Assembly: GCA_964432885.1 (NCBI GenBank)
Contig: CAYSPG010000017.1
Location: 8,785-72,784 of the forward strand
Source of the DNA: CAYSPG01 sp964432885
GTDB lineage: Bacteria; Bacteroidota; Bacteroidia; AKYH767-A; OLB10
DNA length: 64,000 nt
Direction: 5' to 3'
The position numbers and the translations under genes are program-made. Shown piece by piece: positions 35,882 to 45,100 of the stretch (position 1 is the first letter of the stretch; each line of letters begins with the position of its first letter). The notes below the pieces were generated by a model. It was not told where the DNA came from. It saw only the letters and a program-made list of their open reading frames with translations, and ran no database searches.

Positions 35882-35909
35882 GTTGAACGTTAAACCAAAA
35901 ACTATAAAC
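35882..35909. repeat. Heptamer array directly upstream of asnB
   Basis: Four 7-mers in register: GTTGAAC, GTTAAAC, CAAAAAC, TATAAAC. Each ends in AAC. The array ends 5 bases before the asnB ATG at 35915. Confidence 0.65.
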
Positions 35910-35914
35910 TCAAA

Positions 35915-37768
35915 ATGTGCGGCATAGCAGGCTTTATTGATTCTTCCCTCTCCATTAGCGATGGAGGAAAGCTGCTTGATACAATGCTGGGAAAAATAGC
36001 GCACCGAGGACCTGATGCACGTGGAGTTTTTAATGATGGAGCTGTGTGGCTAGGACACAACAGGCTTTCCATTATTGATTTAAGCAATGAAGCTAACCAG
36101 CCTTTTCATTTTGAGAACTTCATTATCATTTTTAATGGTGAAATTTACAACTACATCGAGATAAAAAAGGAATTACAGCAGTTGGGAATTTCTTTTCGTA
36201 CACAATCCGATACCGAAGTAATAGTTGCTTCATATAAAATGTGGGGAGCAGATTGTGTAAAAAAATTTATGGGCATGTGGGCGTTTGTGATTTATGATAA
36301 ACAGAAGAAAGAAATATTTTGCTCACGCGACCGGTTTGGTATCAAGCCATTTTATTACATCATAGATGGAGAAAAATTTTATTTTGCATCTGAATACAAA
36401 GCCTTAAAACAATCACCTGTTTTTAAAAATGATTTAAACGTTAATCAAATATCAAGAGGCTTGCAGATGGGTTGGGTGTGTTATAATGATGAAACGTATT
36501 TTGAAAAAATAAAAAGCCTTCCAGCAGCTACCAACCTTCAACTGCACACTGTAAACTGTAAACTGCAAACTTTTCGTTACTGGGATATTGAAACGGGAAA
36601 ATATTCTTCACTTTCATTTGAAGAAAAGAAAAATAAATTTTATGAGTTGTTAGCCGAAAGCGTACGCATGCACATGCGTGCCGATGTGCCGGTGGCAAGT
36701 TGTTTAAGTGGTGGGTTGGACAGTTCGTCCATTGTGAGTATGGTACAACATCAAAACAAAAATTTTCCTTACAAAACATTTAGCATTTACTACGAGGGAA
36801 AAAACGATGTGGACGAGCGCCCGTATGTGAAAGAGGTTATAAAAAAATACCCTTCTGTCGAGCCTTTTTATTTTTCTCCAACCGAAAAAGATATTCAGGA
36901 ACATTTTCATAATGCGCTTTATCATGCCGATGTTCCGTGCACGGGTTCATCGTTTATGTCGCAATATTTTTTAATGAAACTTATTGCCTCGCAAAAAATA
37001 AAAGTGGTGCTTGACGGGCAGGGTGCCGATGAATACCTTGCCGGCTACATGCATACCTACTACAGGCTCGTTGCGGACTTGTTGCGTAAAATGAAACTGA
37101 TAAAAGCAATTTCTCTAACACGTGAAACAACTAAAGTGCAAGGCAAAAAATTTATGCCGCACTTTATCAAAAGTTTGCTTAGCACCTTTAATTCAGAGCA
37201 ATCGTTATACAGTATTGAGTATTTTAATTACTTCCCATTTTTGGTTAACGAAGGTTCCTCCCCTTCGGAGAGGTCAGGTGGGGCTACACCATTTAACCTT
37301 GAAATAAAGGAAGGAAGTAAGACCGATAATTTTTTATACCATCTTATTTTCAATTCAAGCCTTCCATCATTGTTGCATTACGAAGACCGTAACAGTATGG
37401 CATTCTCAATTGAATCACGTGTTCCGTTTTTAGATCACCGGTTGGTAGAATTCTGCTTCTCACTTTTGAATGATGATAAAGCCAACGGAATTTTTACCAA
37501 GTGGATAATGCGTCATGCACTAAAAGATATTTTACCGCATGATATTGCGTGGCGCAAAGACAAAAAGGGATTTGTAACCCCAGGTGAAAGCAAGTGGTTA
37601 CGCGGCCCGCTAAAACATCTTACTGAAACAGATTTTTCAAACCTTGATTTTTTAGATAAGCAAAAAACAAAAAACATTTTGGCTGAATACCGAAATGGAA
37701 ACAACTCAAAAGCAACAATTGTATGGCGGCTTGGCACGCTAAACTATTGGGCAAAAAATTTTACTTAG
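35915..37768 (+). CDS. asnB: Asparagine-synthase-type glutamine amidotransferase
   Basis: This 617-residue protein has the class II glutaminase N-terminus, where the initiator Met is followed by the nucleophile Cys2 (MCGIAGFID) and later RGPDARG and FNGEIYNY. The C-terminal synthetase domain has the PP-loop SGGLDS (residues 265-270) and DGQGADEYLAGY. Enzymes of this group make asparagine or amidate uronic-acid sugars (WbpS-like). Its place after a WbpI-like epimerase favours the sugar role. Two stretches look inserted: residues about 209-219 come from a 7-bp tandem array, and residues about 447-460 (SSPSERSGGATP) from a GC-rich palindromic repeat. Both keep the frame. The 3' end overlaps convergent acpH by 8 bases. 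Confidence 0.88.
   Translation: MCGIAGFIDSSLSISDGGKLLDTMLGKIAHRGPDARGVFNDGAVWLGHNRLSIIDLSNEANQPFHFENFIIIFNGEIYNYIEIKKELQQLGISFRTQSDTEVIVASYKMWGADCVKKFMGMWAFVIYDKQKKEIFCSRDRFGIKPFYYIIDGEKFYFASEYKALKQSPVFKNDLNVNQISRGLQMGWVCYNDETYFEKIKSLPAATNLQLHTVNCKLQTFRYWDIETGKYSSLSFEEKKNKFYELLAESVRMHMRADVPVASCLSGGLDSSSIVSMVQHQNKNFPYKTFSIYYEGKNDVDERPYVKEVIKKYPSVEPFYFSPTEKDIQEHFHNALYHADVPCTGSSFMSQYFLMKLIASQKIKVVLDGQGADEYLAGYMHTYYRLVADLLRKMKLIKAISLTRETTKVQGKKFMPHFIKSLLSTFNSEQSLYSIEYFNYFPFLVNEGSSPSERSGGATPFNLEIKEGSKTDNFLYHLIFNSSLPSLLHYEDRNSMAFSIESRVPFLDHRLVEFCFSLLNDDKANGIFTKWIMRHALKDILPHDIAWRKDKKGFVTPGESKWLRGPLKHLTETDFSNLDFLDKQKTKNILAEYRNGNNSKATIVWRLGTLNYWAKNFT
36541..36568. repeat. Heptamer array inside the asnB coding sequence
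   Basis: Four 7-mers in register: ACTGCAC, ACTGTAA, ACTGTAA, ACTGCAA. It encodes the linker stretch LHTVNCKLQT before the conserved RYWD. It is the only heptamer array of the window found well inside a gene. Confidence 0.7.
37254..37290. repeat. GC-rich palindromic repeat inserted in frame in asnB
   Basis: The stretch contains CCTCCCC, TTCGGAGAGG and GGTGGGGC, forming imperfect hairpins (CTCCCC with GGAGAG, CCCC with GGGG). It is much richer in G and C than the gene around it. It resembles the interspersed 'CCTCCCC...GGTGGGG' repeats common between genes in Bacteroidota genomes. Here it encodes a Ser/Gly/Pro-rich loop. Confidence 0.55.
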
Positions 37769-38357
37769 CATTTTTAATATCTGTAATTTTATTTTCTACC
37801 GCTACCTGTAACTCAGCAAAAAATATATCAAAGCCTTTTTTTATTTCGCTATAGTGCAGTTGTAAATATTCAGCAGCGTTTTGCATACTGTTTGTAAACT
37901 TTGCTCTTTTTGACATAGCGGTTAAAATTTTATCAAGCCCTCCAACCGTTTGATAATGCATCAGCCAGTTTTCTTTCATCATATAACCAAGTACATACCG
38001 GGTGCGCTCAGGCAAAATGTTTTCGTACTCTAAAATAATTTTAAATACCCATTGGCTGTAATCGCTTAAGCTTTCATCCGAAAAATTTTTCCAGTTATGT
38101 GCTAAAAAGTGGTCGTAATATACATCCGTAATTACAGGTGTGTATTTATTAAAGTGTGGGCGCAACTGCGCCTTGGTTATTTCCACCACCGGATGTGTAT
38201 CGGTAAACGAATCAATAAAACGGTGCAGCAATATTCCATTTTGCACTTCAACCGGAAATTTTTTCCATGCACTTCCTTTCACGTGGTCGGCAATAAAATT
38301 TCCAACCATTAACGGTTGGTTGTTGCCAGAAAGGTACAAGTGTGCTAAAAAATTCAT
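37761..38357 (-). CDS. acpH: Acyl carrier protein phosphodiesterase (AcpH-like)
   Basis: AcpH removes the 4'-phosphopantetheine group from acyl carrier protein. The 198-residue protein is full length and belongs to the HD-like DUF479 family. It has MNFLAHLYLSG at the start, VGNFIADHVKGS, ILLHRFIDSFTDTHPVV, and the metal-type VYYDHFLAHNW segment. Its start codon overlaps the stop of the upstream vanZ-like gene by 4 bases, so the two form a coupled minus-strand pair. Its 3' end overlaps asnB by 8 bases, tail to tail. In vivo turnover of ACP by this Bacteroidota branch is inferred from the family. Confidence 0.88.
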   Translation of the reverse strand: MNFLAHLYLSGNNQPLMVGNFIADHVKGSAWKKFPVEVQNGILLHRFIDSFTDTHPVVEITKAQLRPHFNKYTPVITDVYYDHFLAHNWKNFSDESLSDYSQWVFKIILEYENILPERTRYVLGYMMKENWLMHYQTVGGLDKILTAMSKRAKFTNSMQNAAEYLQLHYSEIKKGFDIFFAELQVAVENKITDIKNAK

Positions 38358-38704
38358 CCTTTAATTTTACCAAACAAAAGTACACCCAAAACAGCACCCA
38401 TGGAATTTGCTAAAAAATCAAACCAGCTTCCGTAGCGGTCGGTAAGCAAATAGGTTTGCATAAGTTCAAGCATGCCGCCATATAAAATACAAAGCGTAAG
38501 CGTAAAATAGTTTTGCTTTAAAATTGGAAACACAATTTGGGATTTAGCAAATGCTTTCTTTATTAAAACCACAAGCACCAAAAAAATAAAACAGTGCACT
38601 AACTTGTCAACCGACAACAATTCAGTCCATGTGTATTTTGGAATTGCTTTACCGGGAATAACACATAAAATAAAAATAAACAGCGCCCAAAAAATTGCAG
38701 GCAA
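38354..38704 (-). CDS. VanZ-like membrane protein
   Basis: A small polytopic membrane protein of about 116 residues, with hydrophobic helices at about 2-17 (AIFWALFIFILCVIPG), 32-48, 68-83 and 98-113, and the VanZ-type motifs LLSVDKLVHCFIFLVL and DRYGSWFDFLANSMGAVLG. VanZ itself gives low-level teicoplanin resistance; most homologs have no proven role. The first codon taken is TTG. No ATG exists in frame before the upstream stop, so the exact start is uncertain. A vanZ-like gene beside gcvH and sprA is a common arrangement in Bacteroidota. Confidence 0.78.
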   Translation of the reverse strand: MPAIFWALFIFILCVIPGKAIPKYTWTELLSVDKLVHCFIFLVLVVLIKKAFAKSQIVFPILKQNYFTLTLCILYGGMLELMQTYLLTDRYGSWFDFLANSMGAVLGVLLFGKIKG

Positions 38705-38766
38705 AAATTGTTTAGCAGTATTTAATGAACTTGCCAGTGATTATTAAGTTAACAGAAATAAAATTG

Positions 38767-39147
38767 TTATGCTCCCACCGTAGCTTTGTAACCATCGGCA
38801 TCCATCAGGTCAGCAAGTTGGGATGCATTGGTAAGTTTAATTTTTACCATCCAGCCTTCACCATAAGGATCGGAATTTACTGCCTGCGGATTATCCTTTA
38901 ATGCAGGATTTACTTCAAGCACTTGCCCGTCAACAGGCATAAACAAATCCGAAACTGTTTTAACGGCTTCAACGGTTCCAAAAATATCTTCTTTGTTCAG
39001 CGATTCGCCTTCGGTGCCAATGTCAACATACACAATGTCGCCAAGTTCGCTTTGCGCAAAATCGGTAACTCCTATGTAAGCAACATCGCCTTCAATGCGA
39101 ATCCATTCGTGATCTTTGGTGTACTTTAGGTTAGCAGGAAAATTCAT
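38767..39147 (-). CDS. gcvH: Glycine cleavage system H protein
   Basis: GcvH carries the aminomethyl group on a lipoyl arm between the P, T and L proteins of the glycine cleavage complex. The 126-residue protein has the full lipoyl domain, with the lipoylated residue Lys63 in GTVEAVKTVSDLFMP, and the usual C-terminal GWMVKIKLTNASQLADLMDADGY. The other gcv genes are not nearby. It lies 36 bases downstream of sprA on the same strand but has its own TAAATTTG -7 element. Identification is secure. Confidence 0.97.
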   Translation of the reverse strand: MNFPANLKYTKDHEWIRIEGDVAYIGVTDFAQSELGDIVYVDIGTEGESLNKEDIFGTVEAVKTVSDLFMPVDGQVLEVNPALKDNPQAVNSDPYGEGWMVKIKLTNASQLADLMDADGYKATVGA

Positions 39148-39171
39148 AAAATAATTTTTTTAAGTGAGGTG

Positions 39172-39179
39172 CAAATTTA
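39172..39179 (-). promoter_or_regulatory. -7 promoter element TAAATTTG of gcvH
   Basis: Minus-strand TAAATTTG is an exact TAnnTTTG match 24 nt upstream of the gcvH ATG. It lies in the 36-bp gap after the sprA stop, indicating a separate transcript. Confidence 0.5.
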
Positions 39180-39183
39180 TTTT

Positions 39184-42100
39184 TTATTGTGAAAGTGTAA
39201 AGCGTATTTCTATACCGGCAAGCGTTGTGGCCGATGGGTAACTGGTTGAAATAACAGGAGTATTAATTGTTTTTTTGAAATACAAGCTAATGTTTAGTCT
39301 TTCATTTAATGTATAGTCAGCTTTGGTGTCAATAGTAATTACCGTTAATCCTGCTGTTGGCTGGTTGGTGTTTTCAACCAGTTTGCGAAGCACAGTTGTG
39401 TTTTTGCGGATTGAAAAATCGAGCGTAATATTTAAATCATTCGATTTGCGGGAAGTAATATTTCGCAATGCCTTAAACGGAAGTTTTACATTGGGAATTC
39501 GATAACCGGCACCAATGGTTAACTCTTTTCCTTTAACCTCGGTAACCTGTATGCCTGCAAGTGCCAATGAAATATTGCGGTCGCGCTTAAATTCAACACG
39601 TGTGGTAATATTTCCTCCACCACCTGAGGAAACACTTCCGCGCTTGGCAGGCGCACTGTTGTTCTTTTTATTCTTCCATGTAATGTCAACCCCAATTAAC
39701 GGGCTAAACTGTTCGCTTAATGTTACACCGGCTATTTGACGGCCCGGAATAAAATTGTTTACCTGATCGCGCACATTGCCACCAGCCACATACGATACAT
39801 CCGTAGTAAACGCGCTTACATTATACGTGCTGCGGTAGCCATGATTAAGGGTTATATTTTGAAAAATGTTTTTAAACAATGGCAATTTCGAAAGCCCATC
39901 ATACCGCACTGTCCAGTTTGGTTTTGGAATTTTGGGAAACATATCAAGCGATGATGTTGACGCATTTTTTTTGGTGTATGCAGCAAGAAATGAAAGTATA
40001 ATTACATCTTGTTGCGTTGCACCATACCCATCATTGTATCCTGCAGAATCAAGTCCGCTTGAAAAAGATTTTTCGGCAGCAAGGCGCTCACTAATAATTC
40101 TGCGGTTGGCAGCAAATGTTTCAAATATAGATGATGAATAATCTTTACGGTCTTTTATAAATGCAGTGTTCCATGTAAAGTACGACATGCTGAAGTTGCC
40201 TCCTTCGGTATGTCCAAAATCTTTGTACTCACCGGCACCGGTTACATGAAAGTTTTCGCTTATATTTTTGGAGTAATTTCTGCTGGCATTTAAATCAATT
40301 ACCAATCCTTGCAAAGGTTCGATGCTGGCGCGGCCAGTAACGTTCTCCTGGTAGGTTCGGGTAAACTGGCTGTTAAATGTAGTATCAATAGTAAGCCATC
40401 CGCTACGTGCAGCACGCTGGCGTATGCCGCCATCCTGATCGCCCATGGTAAATGCAAAGCCGGGTGCGCCACGCGTGCTGCCTCCATCTTTATACCAGTT
40501 TTGTCCAAGTATTTCACTTTGTTTGGTAAAGCCAGGTAATAACATTCCGTTTGTTTCGCTCCAGTTAACCGAAACATTTTTTAATCCAAAGAAAATTTTT
40601 GCAACCGTTTTAAACGCCTGGCTGTATTCTTTTTCTTTTTTCTTAACAGGCGGCTTGGGCGTTTTAACTTTTGATGTATCGTTAGCTAAACTGTCGGTTG
40701 CTGCTTTGGGCTTGGGTTCGGCTTTGGGTTTTTTCTCTTTGGGTTTAGGCGGTGCAGTAATTTTTTTATAAAACTTAAACTTGTTGTACAGTGTGGTCAT
40801 GTTTAAGCTGTTATTTAACTGCTTGGTGTTTGAGTTTTGAATTGTATTTCCTAGTGCAGTGTTCAAATTATAACTTCCTGATTGCTGGTTTGCAATAAGC
40901 GGTGATGCATTCCAGTGGTAGGTGGCGCCATAACGTGCATTTACATTTATCCAGTCGGTAAGCGGTATTTTATTTAACGGTAAGTTATATGATAACGAGC
41001 CATCGTGCATGTAATCAATATTTCGGCCCATGGCCCAAAAGTTTTTGCGCACCGAATCTTTTTTTGCTTCGGTATCAAGCTTGCCTTCGGGCTCATCAAT
41101 CTTGCCTTGATTGTTTGCGTTAAACTCAAACTTAATGGACTTTGTAATATCCCAACTTAATCCGTACTGCCTGCCCATGGTAAAATTTTTATCGTACGTA
41201 GCAGGTATAATGGCATCGGCATTGGTAATGTCACGCAATTGCGTTTCGCCAAGGTGGCGCATAACATCCCAACGGAAATTAAAGGAGGCGGGTATTAAAT
41301 TAAAATTAAAGTCTTTTATGGGTTTTAAATATTTTGATTTGCCCTTGAGTTTTGCAAACGGTGTAATGCCTTTGGGGTTGGTATTAAAATTATATCCAAT
41401 GGCACCGAGGTAATCCTTTTGCATATCAAATTCGGTGGTAATGTTTCTGCGATACACTTCGGTGTAGCCATACGTAAAGTTTAAATTCTCTACATCATAA
41501 ATGCGCGACTTGCTTGCATTTTTTCCTGTTTTGTTTTTCTTTACGTTGGTAAAGTTTAAACTTTTTCTGCGGGTATAATCCTGCGATATTCGTTTACGGG
41601 TGCTCTTGCGTCCGGCATCGTTTATTGAATTAAGAGAGCGGTCAAATTCTATGTCGGGGTCAAGCGGGTCGTACTGCGGATTGCTAAACACTTCGCCATA
41701 ACCAAAATAAAGTGGAACAGTAATACCTGTGCTTGCAGGTAAAAATTTTCCAAGTTCAAGTGATGTGGCCACATCATAATTGGTAACATCTTCTTTGGTC
41801 CGCTCGCTTATTTTACTTTCTAAACTTCCAAAGCCATGTGTGCTGTGCCCGCCAGAAAGAGAAACATTACCCAAGTCGGCAAGTTTTACCTGTGCGCGTG
41901 CAACGGTTGCCCATCCTCCTTTTTCGCTAAACTCGCTCATGCGAAATTCGTTAAACCAAACTTCAACACACAAATCATTTGTATTAGGATTGGGTTCAAA
42001 TGGCTCGGCCGGATTCCAAACACCAAGCATCATTGTTTTTACTTCGCTTAATGTTGGGTTACCTTTTATATAAATTAAATTGTCTCCATCCTTTTCAGAA

Positions 42101-45100
42101 TATTCCATCGTAAAACTTGTTCCTGCATTATTGCGGTTAAGTTTTGCCTGAGTTAAGCGCTCAAGGTCTATATCAAAATTATTTTTGTCGGGCCACACAG
42201 ATGTTGCGCTGTTATCACCAAACGGAGAAATTTTTAATGGTATGCGGTACTCGTAATAGTTGTCTTTAAAATCGGTTCCTAATCGTATTACTGCATACAA
42301 ATCTCCATCGGCAGGAACCTGATTAGGATTTACATTTTTAAATGCTTCGGCATGTATCACCATTTTTACATGCTTGTAATTACGCATGTCAACCTTTGTC
42401 GTTTTATACGCCATACGTAAATCGCCTTCTTTTAATTCGCACATGCGTATTGAAAGCGATTGCTCGTTTAGCTGTCGCTGATTGGTTGATGTTACATCCA
42501 CCTCTCGTTCAAAATCAGGAGGCAGTACATAGTTTATCGGGTCGCGGTCGCCATTTTCTTCAAGCGAAACAGCGCCAACATCAAATGTTGCCGGAGGAAC
42601 GCAATTAGCACAAAACTGATCGGCCAAATTGTATTCGTATTTCCTCCACTCGCCTCTTAATAATTCCAATCGTGCAAAGCGCAGTACAATAGGCTTATTA
42701 AATCCTTTGGCAAACATGCGTATAAACTTTACCGATTTTAAATCTTCTATCTGTCCAAATTTTTGGCGGTTAATATCGTTAACCGGAATTTTTATCAAAT
42801 ACCATTTAATGGGTTTTACCGAGTTATTTCTTATGCCATATCCGTTTGATAAATCCAATACATCAGCCACATAATTTTGTCCAACCTGTAATTGGCCCTG
42901 GTCAATTTCTACTTTGTACTGAAAATAATTTTCGTCCACTTCCATACCGTTGGTACGGCCCTGCCCCACGCCCACGTCTTCGGCATCGGGCACCTGAGTG
43001 GCCGATGAAATAAAATTACCGCCACCGGCAACAGGCGAGTTACCTTCAACACCGTTAAAATCTTTGTATCGCAATAAAATTCCGGCACCGGCATTATCCA
43101 AATCATCGCCACGGAAATAATGATAGTTGTCAGATGATGGGTCGTTTTCAAGTTCGGTTTTTGGAGTGCCTGTCAATCCGCTAAGCAAATCCAAAAAGTT
43201 TGATTTAAAATGTGTGCTTTCATCACCGTCATTAAAACCATCAAGCCCCACATCTTGTTGGTCGCGGGTGCCTTGGTCGGTGTCAAAAGCATACAGTGTA
43301 TTTTGCACTGTTGATGAGCGACCCCATACATTGGTGCGAATTTGATTTGCATTGGTAGCCGAAACCGGTATTCCGTTTTCATAACTTTCAAATCCATCGC
43401 GCAAAATATCTTCTGAAATATCACCAAGATTAAAATACAGTTCACCTGAATTATTGGGGTCGTCATTTGGCACATCGCCATTAAACGGGTCCATCATCCA
43501 AAACTGTATGTACTGCACATTGCTTTCTTCAAAATTGTTGGTTTCAAGTTTGCGCATAATGCCGGCCCATCTGTCTTGCGGTTGTAAAAGCTTTCCTGTT
43601 GTTGAATCGGTGCCGCCTGATATGCTTGTTCCTGTTGCATCATAATTATACGGGCCGCGCTCGTCAGGATAGTAAGATAAATTAAGCACCTGCATGCTTG
43701 GTATTTGTCCTTGTGCATATTCGCGGTTAGGAAATAATTCGCGCTCGCTTATTTCGCGCACGTTGTGGTTGCTAAGTTCATCATCCGAAATTCCGGCAGG
43801 TGCACTGTTGCGATAAAACACAGTAGGATCAATACCATACCATGCAAGCTTGGCGCGATTGTATCCGTAGCCCAATGTGTCGCCACTTGCTGCCACATAA
43901 TCAAACTCAGGGAAAATAGCAGATTGAAAACGGGGAACAGAAGATAAAAACCATGTTGATGGCGTTTTAATATCAATGGTGGATTGTGTTCCTTCAAAAT
44001 CATCAATGTATGCATTACCTTTTTTGCCAATAGCTTTTGAGTGGCCGGGTTTTAAATAGGCAAACTCACCCACCAATGATACTGACGATTTTTCTTTTGT
44101 GTCAATAAACGGAAGCTTGTCAACCAACTTGGTAATAAAACGTGAATCGGTTTTGTACGTACCGTCAATTCCAAAAATGGAGTTTGAAATAGGTTCGTCA
44201 CCAATGTTTACTTTTTGTGTGATGGGGCGTTCGTTTAAGTGCAAATAAGTTCCGCCCAATGTAAAGTCTTTGCTGAATTTGTAATCAATGCGCGTGCCTA
44301 AAAGTGTTTTTGATTGTATAGCAAAAAGCGAATTGCTTTCTAACGAAACCTGAATAGGCGTAGCAGAATTTAATACCGATGAATTGATAATTTTTACGCG
44401 ACCTAAGTTGTAGTCAACTGTGTAATCCTGATTTTCGACAAGCGGAGTACCACCGGCAGTAACTTTTACCGAGCCTTGCGGAATGTTAATGGCGTTTAAC
44501 GAAATTTCGGAACCGGATGAGCTTTGGTAAGAGCCTTTAAGTGTAAACTTGTTTTTTCCCTGTGCAAGGGCAATGGTTTTGGTGGAGTCGTACAACTCGT
44601 TAAAAATATATTTATCGGCAGTGGTTTGGTTTACAAACTTGGCTTGCAGATAACGGCCAAAGGGTTCAACACATGGAAAAATAATGCGGCCACTGTTGCT
44701 GTTTACAGTAAGCCCTTCGGTATAATCAAACACACCGTCACCAAATTGTGTGGCATCGCCTTGCGAGTTTAGGTTATCTAAATTTAAAATGCGGATAAGC
44801 GATTTGCCTGATATGTTTGGCTCATTGCTTCCTTCGGGCAGTTGGCGTATGTAATTTCCGGCAGCGTTATCGTAATACAAAACATCAAGCCTGAATTTAT
44901 CGCGCGAAATTTGAAACGAGTTAAGGTTGTAAACGTTTTTCATCATCAGCTTCCATGTATCAAGCGTGGTATTGTAATTGCGGCCGCGCAAAAGTTTTAC
45001 AATTAAAAGATTGGGAGCTTCGATACCCGAGGTGGTTAACTCGCCCACACGATACACTTTGTTGCCAACGGTATATTCAAACGCTACGGCAAGAGCCTGG

